Source of the DNA: Kushneria sinocarnis
GTDB taxonomy: Bacteria > Pseudomonadota > Gammaproteobacteria > Pseudomonadales > Halomonadaceae
DNA: 64,000 nucleotides
Reading direction: 5' to 3'
Assembly (NCBI RefSeq): GCF_003633775.1
Contig: NZ_RBIN01000005.1
Coordinates: 303,888-367,887, forward strand
The notes beneath the pieces were generated by a model. It saw only the letters and a program-made list of their open reading frames with translations, was not told where the DNA came from and searched no databases. Position numbers and translations under genes: made by a program. Positions 61,633 through 64,000 of this stretch are shown here, in pieces. Numbering within the stretch: the first letter of the stretch is position 1; the number at the start of each line of letters is the position of its first letter.

Positions 61633-62856
61633 ATGGGCAGCTTTACCGCCAAGAAGGTCCAGTCCCTGATCAAGGACGGAACACCGGGACGCTACAGTGA
61701 CGGCAACGGCCTGTACCTGATGATTCCAATGAAGGGCATGCCCTACTGGATGCTTCGATACACGTTCGCCGGAAAGCGGCGTGAGCTGACGCTGGGCAAG
61801 TATGCGCAGCTGTCTTTGGCTGAAGCTCGTGAGCAGGCTATAGAGTCACAGAAGGCTATCCGCAACGGTATCGACCCCGTCGAAGAGCGCAAGCGCGAAG
61901 AAAAGGTCACCATCAATACCGTCCAGGATCTCTTCACCGATTGGCACCAAGATTTGGAGAAACGCCTCAAGCACCCCCACATCCCCAAGCGAATTTTCGA
62001 AAAAGAGGCCGCACCTTCCATTGGCCACCTAGCATTGGGTGACGTCACCCCCATGGAGGTACGCTCAATAATCCGGAAGGTAGCCGATAGCGGTCGCCCG
62101 ACCACTGCGAACGACACCTTGATGTACCTGAAGCAGCTTTTTAATCACGCCGTTAAATTGGGCCTGCTCACCTATAATCCGGCCACCGCCTTCAACGTCA
62201 GCGATGCAGGTGGTGTTGAGAAAAGCCGCGACAGGGCCTTGGGCCTTGATGAGGTTTATCAGGCTTTTCAAGTCTTCCGGGAAAACAGCGATAGCTTCAG
62301 TCGCGACAACTATCTTGCCTGCGCCCTTCTGCTTACTCTGGGGGTACGTAAAACGGAACTGATCGAAGCCCAGTGGGCTGAGTTCGATTTGGAGAACCGG
62401 CAGTGGGAGCTATCTGGCGAACGTAGCAAGTCAGGTGTCGGGATCAGAATACCGCTTCCACCACAGGCTATCGCCTGGCTGAATGAGCTCCAGATCCGCG
62501 CCTGCGGATCGGTCTACGTCTTTCCTAATCGCCGCAGTAGCAAGCAGCCCCATATGGGCAAGGACACACTGAATCGCGCCATTGCCAAGCTGTTCGGCCG
62601 AGAGCCAGGCAAAAAACCGCAGCCGGAGAACAGGATGGGCAATCTTGCCGAATTTACGGTACACGACCTACGGCGTACCTGCCGCAGCTTGCTGGCTGCC
62701 GCTGGCGTACCAGGGCATATCGCAGAACGATGCCTGAACCACAAGCTCAAGGGCGTAGAGGGTATCTACGACCGTTACGACTACTTTGAAGAACGAAAGG
62801 AGGCCTTGACCAAAGTGGCAGAGCTGGTTGCTCCCATCATTGATAAAGATAAGTAA
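61633..62856 (+). CDS. Tyrosine-type integrase of the second element
   Basis: 407 residues from MGSFTAKKVQSLIKDGTPGR, with AAGGAG before the ATG; an upstream in-frame ATG at 61594 is less likely. The arm-binding N-terminus (YSDGNGLYLMIPMKGMPYWM) is P4-like. The catalytic domain has Arg in LTLGVRKTELIEAQW, His-x-x-Arg in VHDLRRTCRSLL and Tyr in VEGIYDRYDYFE. GC content is about 55 percent, below the surroundings. Confidence 0.92.
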   Translation: MGSFTAKKVQSLIKDGTPGRYSDGNGLYLMIPMKGMPYWMLRYTFAGKRRELTLGKYAQLSLAEAREQAIESQKAIRNGIDPVEERKREEKVTINTVQDLFTDWHQDLEKRLKHPHIPKRIFEKEAAPSIGHLALGDVTPMEVRSIIRKVADSGRPTTANDTLMYLKQLFNHAVKLGLLTYNPATAFNVSDAGGVEKSRDRALGLDEVYQAFQVFRENSDSFSRDNYLACALLLTLGVRKTELIEAQWAEFDLENRQWELSGERSKSGVGIRIPLPPQAIAWLNELQIRACGSVYVFPNRRSSKQPHMGKDTLNRAIAKLFGREPGKKPQPENRMGNLAEFTVHDLRRTCRSLLAAAGVPGHIAERCLNHKLKGVEGIYDRYDYFEERKEALTKVAELVAPIIDKDK

Positions 62857-62981
62857 AAATCGCACACGATCTAAGCATCAATTTATAATCGGCATAGGGG
62901 CACATCAAGGCTAAAGGCGCCTCCCGCAGAGATCGCTACAACCCACTCACGTCTCAGAATACTGGTCTTCAATAAAGTATT

Positions 62982-63461
62982 TTAGTTTGCCGACAGCATC
63001 TCAATCACCATCTTGAATTTGCGCCCAACAATTATAAAATGTATGAAAGATAAGGTCAGTAGTGCCGTAGCGATCGCAACCACATAACGCTGATAATCAC
63101 CGACAACGAAGTGCCCTGCCAGTGCTACCACGATCACCGCAAGCCACAAGATAACGGTAGTCAATATCTCCCGAACCAAGCCTTTGAAGTGGCCAGAGCG
63201 ACGGAGGTTTTGAAGGAAAGGGCGATCAGCTGCTGAGACTAACATAGAAAGTGAAGCCATCATGAAACCGATCAGAGTTCCAGACAAAGCAACCATGGTG
63301 GTAGCGGTGAGCCTTGCATCTTCAATAACGCAGAGCCCTTTAAACGCGGCTGAGCCCACGGCGACAGGAATCACTAAATTAACTATTGCGGTTCTCAGGA
63401 CGGCCAATAACGCCATAGATCGCATCCCGCTGCTCTTCGAACGCAGAATTGAGTGCTGCAT
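62982..63461 (-). CDS. Four-helix membrane protein, possible defence-pair partner
   Basis: 159 residues with about four membrane helices (LAVLRTAIVNLVIPVAVGSA, TTMVALSGTLIGFMMASLSM, ILTTVILWLAVIVVALAGHF, YVVAIATALLTLSFIHFIIV). The start overlaps the upstream gene by 83 bases; later in-frame ATGs at 63425 or 63416 reduce the overlap. No family recognised. Codon use and GC are unlike the core genome. The overlap with the DUF6731-like gene suggests that both act together. Confidence 0.65.
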   Translation of the reverse strand: MQHSILRSKSSGMRSMALLAVLRTAIVNLVIPVAVGSAAFKGLCVIEDARLTATTMVALSGTLIGFMMASLSMLVSAADRPFLQNLRRSGHFKGLVREILTTVILWLAVIVVALAGHFVVGDYQRYVVAIATALLTLSFIHFIIVGRKFKMVIEMLSAN

Positions 63462-63918
63462 AAATTGACCTCCTCACCGGATATTTACCTGCCATGGTGA
63501 CACTTTGCACCGAGGTAATACGATCTTCCATGAGATCGATAGGATGCTCAATGCCGTCTTCCTCAAGTTTGACACGAACAGTTCGTGCGTAGCCGCTGCG
63601 CATTAAAGCTGTAACCGCTCCTTTCATTCTAGCAGACAGCTGGCTCTTTTCTTCTTCATTACTCCGGCTGTCGGAAGTAATAGATAGGGCCACGCTCGAG
63701 CCACCGGCAATTGCCATCTGTTCCATCAAACTATGAGTCCATTTATCTTCAGGAAAGAGATCCGGATTCGTAGGCCTAGCAAAACTTACACGCATTGAGC
63801 GCATCTCAGCTTCGCCGCGCATAAGCCTCTCCACTGCGTCACCTTGTAGAACCGGATCAAAGGTCAAAACTTCACCTGCCTGTTCAGTAATGTAACGCCC
63901 TAGGGAATCGCTGATCAA
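63379..63918 (-). pseudogene. C-terminal part of a DUF6731-like protein, 5' end missing
   Basis: 179 residues from a TTG. The pattern FDPVLQGDAVERLMRGEAEM, RVSFARPTNPDLFPEDKW, RMKGAVTALMRSGYARTVRV and GKYPVRRSIYAALNSAFEEQ recalls, from memory, the C-terminal two thirds of DUF6731 proteins (about 290 residues), found in defence islands. There is no ATG and the frame closes at a stop near 63945, so the N-terminal part is lost or out of frame. The last 55 bases of the window hold a short palindrome (GACCACCT-c-AGGTGGTC) and no clear gene. Confidence 0.5.
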
Positions 63919-64000
63919 TTCGTCTCTGAGCGGTTGAAGGGCTCAGAGTGGCACAACCATCGCGTCAGCGATCATTTTCTGACCACCTCAGGTGGTCCGT

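Larger units (their letters stand above)
61284..64000. mobile_element. Second integrative element, left end
   Basis: Directly after yicC the GC content drops and an integrase, arm-type repeats and two cargo-like genes follow to the window edge. No tRNA is seen at this end, so the attachment site probably lies at the yicC end or just after it. The right end is outside. Confidence 0.7.

Overview
The window is a high-GC gammaproteobacterial chromosome segment. A crc homologue divergent from pyrE, a Pseudomonas-like housekeeping set (rep, trmL, rph, yicC, thiM) and the mix of pentose and sugar-acid genes suggest Halomonadaceae (Halomonas, Kushneria or Salinicola type). That assignment is inference from gene content and protein style, not from a marker gene.

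Region 1 (1-31 kb) is a carbohydrate-utilisation zone. It opens with the end steps of oxidative (Weimberg-type) pentose breakdown: a FAH-family 2-keto-3-deoxy-sugar-acid dehydratase that runs in frame, with no stop codon, into a ketoglutarate semialdehyde dehydrogenase. Next come a GntP permease, a 3-hydroxyacyl-CoA-dehydrogenase-like enzyme and a TIM-barrel isomerase, divergent from a LysR gene across a perfect palindrome. A Fur-type siderophore receptor with its AraC regulator follows. Then come a GH51 arabinofuranosidase with two tandem GPH symporters (one broken by an internal deletion), an aldo/keto reductase, a GH28-fold protein that has lost its catalytic residues, and a D-xylose dehydrogenase plus sugar porter divergent from a ROK repressor across a 10-11-10 palindrome. 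An isolated attenuator-led orphan gene (17.6-18.95 kb) and two tandem microproteins (21.2-21.6 kb) interrupt this zone.

Region 2 (28.9-45.5 kb) holds metal uptake and stress genes. A histidine-rich ZnuA and a FecBCD-type ABC operon each lie behind a Zur-like operator, which suggests that the FecBCD-type system imports zinc or a zinc chelate rather than iron. Also here are a PepSY reductase with a tiny membrane protein, a Crp/Fnr regulator, a low-GC DUF1593 exported protein, a serine hydrolase and a LexA-controlled umuDC operon.

Region 3 (about 45.6-53.5 kb) is a P4-like satellite element next to tRNA-Arg(CCG): integrase, RidA-like cargo, Ogr/Delta zinc finger, AlpA, toprim primase, DUF927 helicase and a coiled-coil protein. 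Its replication operon is preceded by a leader with the a1-b1 / b'-a' / a2-b2 architecture of a C4 antisense RNA. An intrinsic terminator lies inside it, and the b2 segment covers the ribosome binding site of the first gene.

Region 4 (53.5-61.3 kb) is core genome: thiM, rep, trmL, a YfaZ-like porin, pyrE, crc, rph, yicC. Region 5 (61.3 kb to the end) is the start of a second integrative element: a tyrosine integrase with arm-type repeats, and a low-GC pair made of a four-helix membrane protein and a fragment of a DUF6731-like protein, possibly defence cargo.
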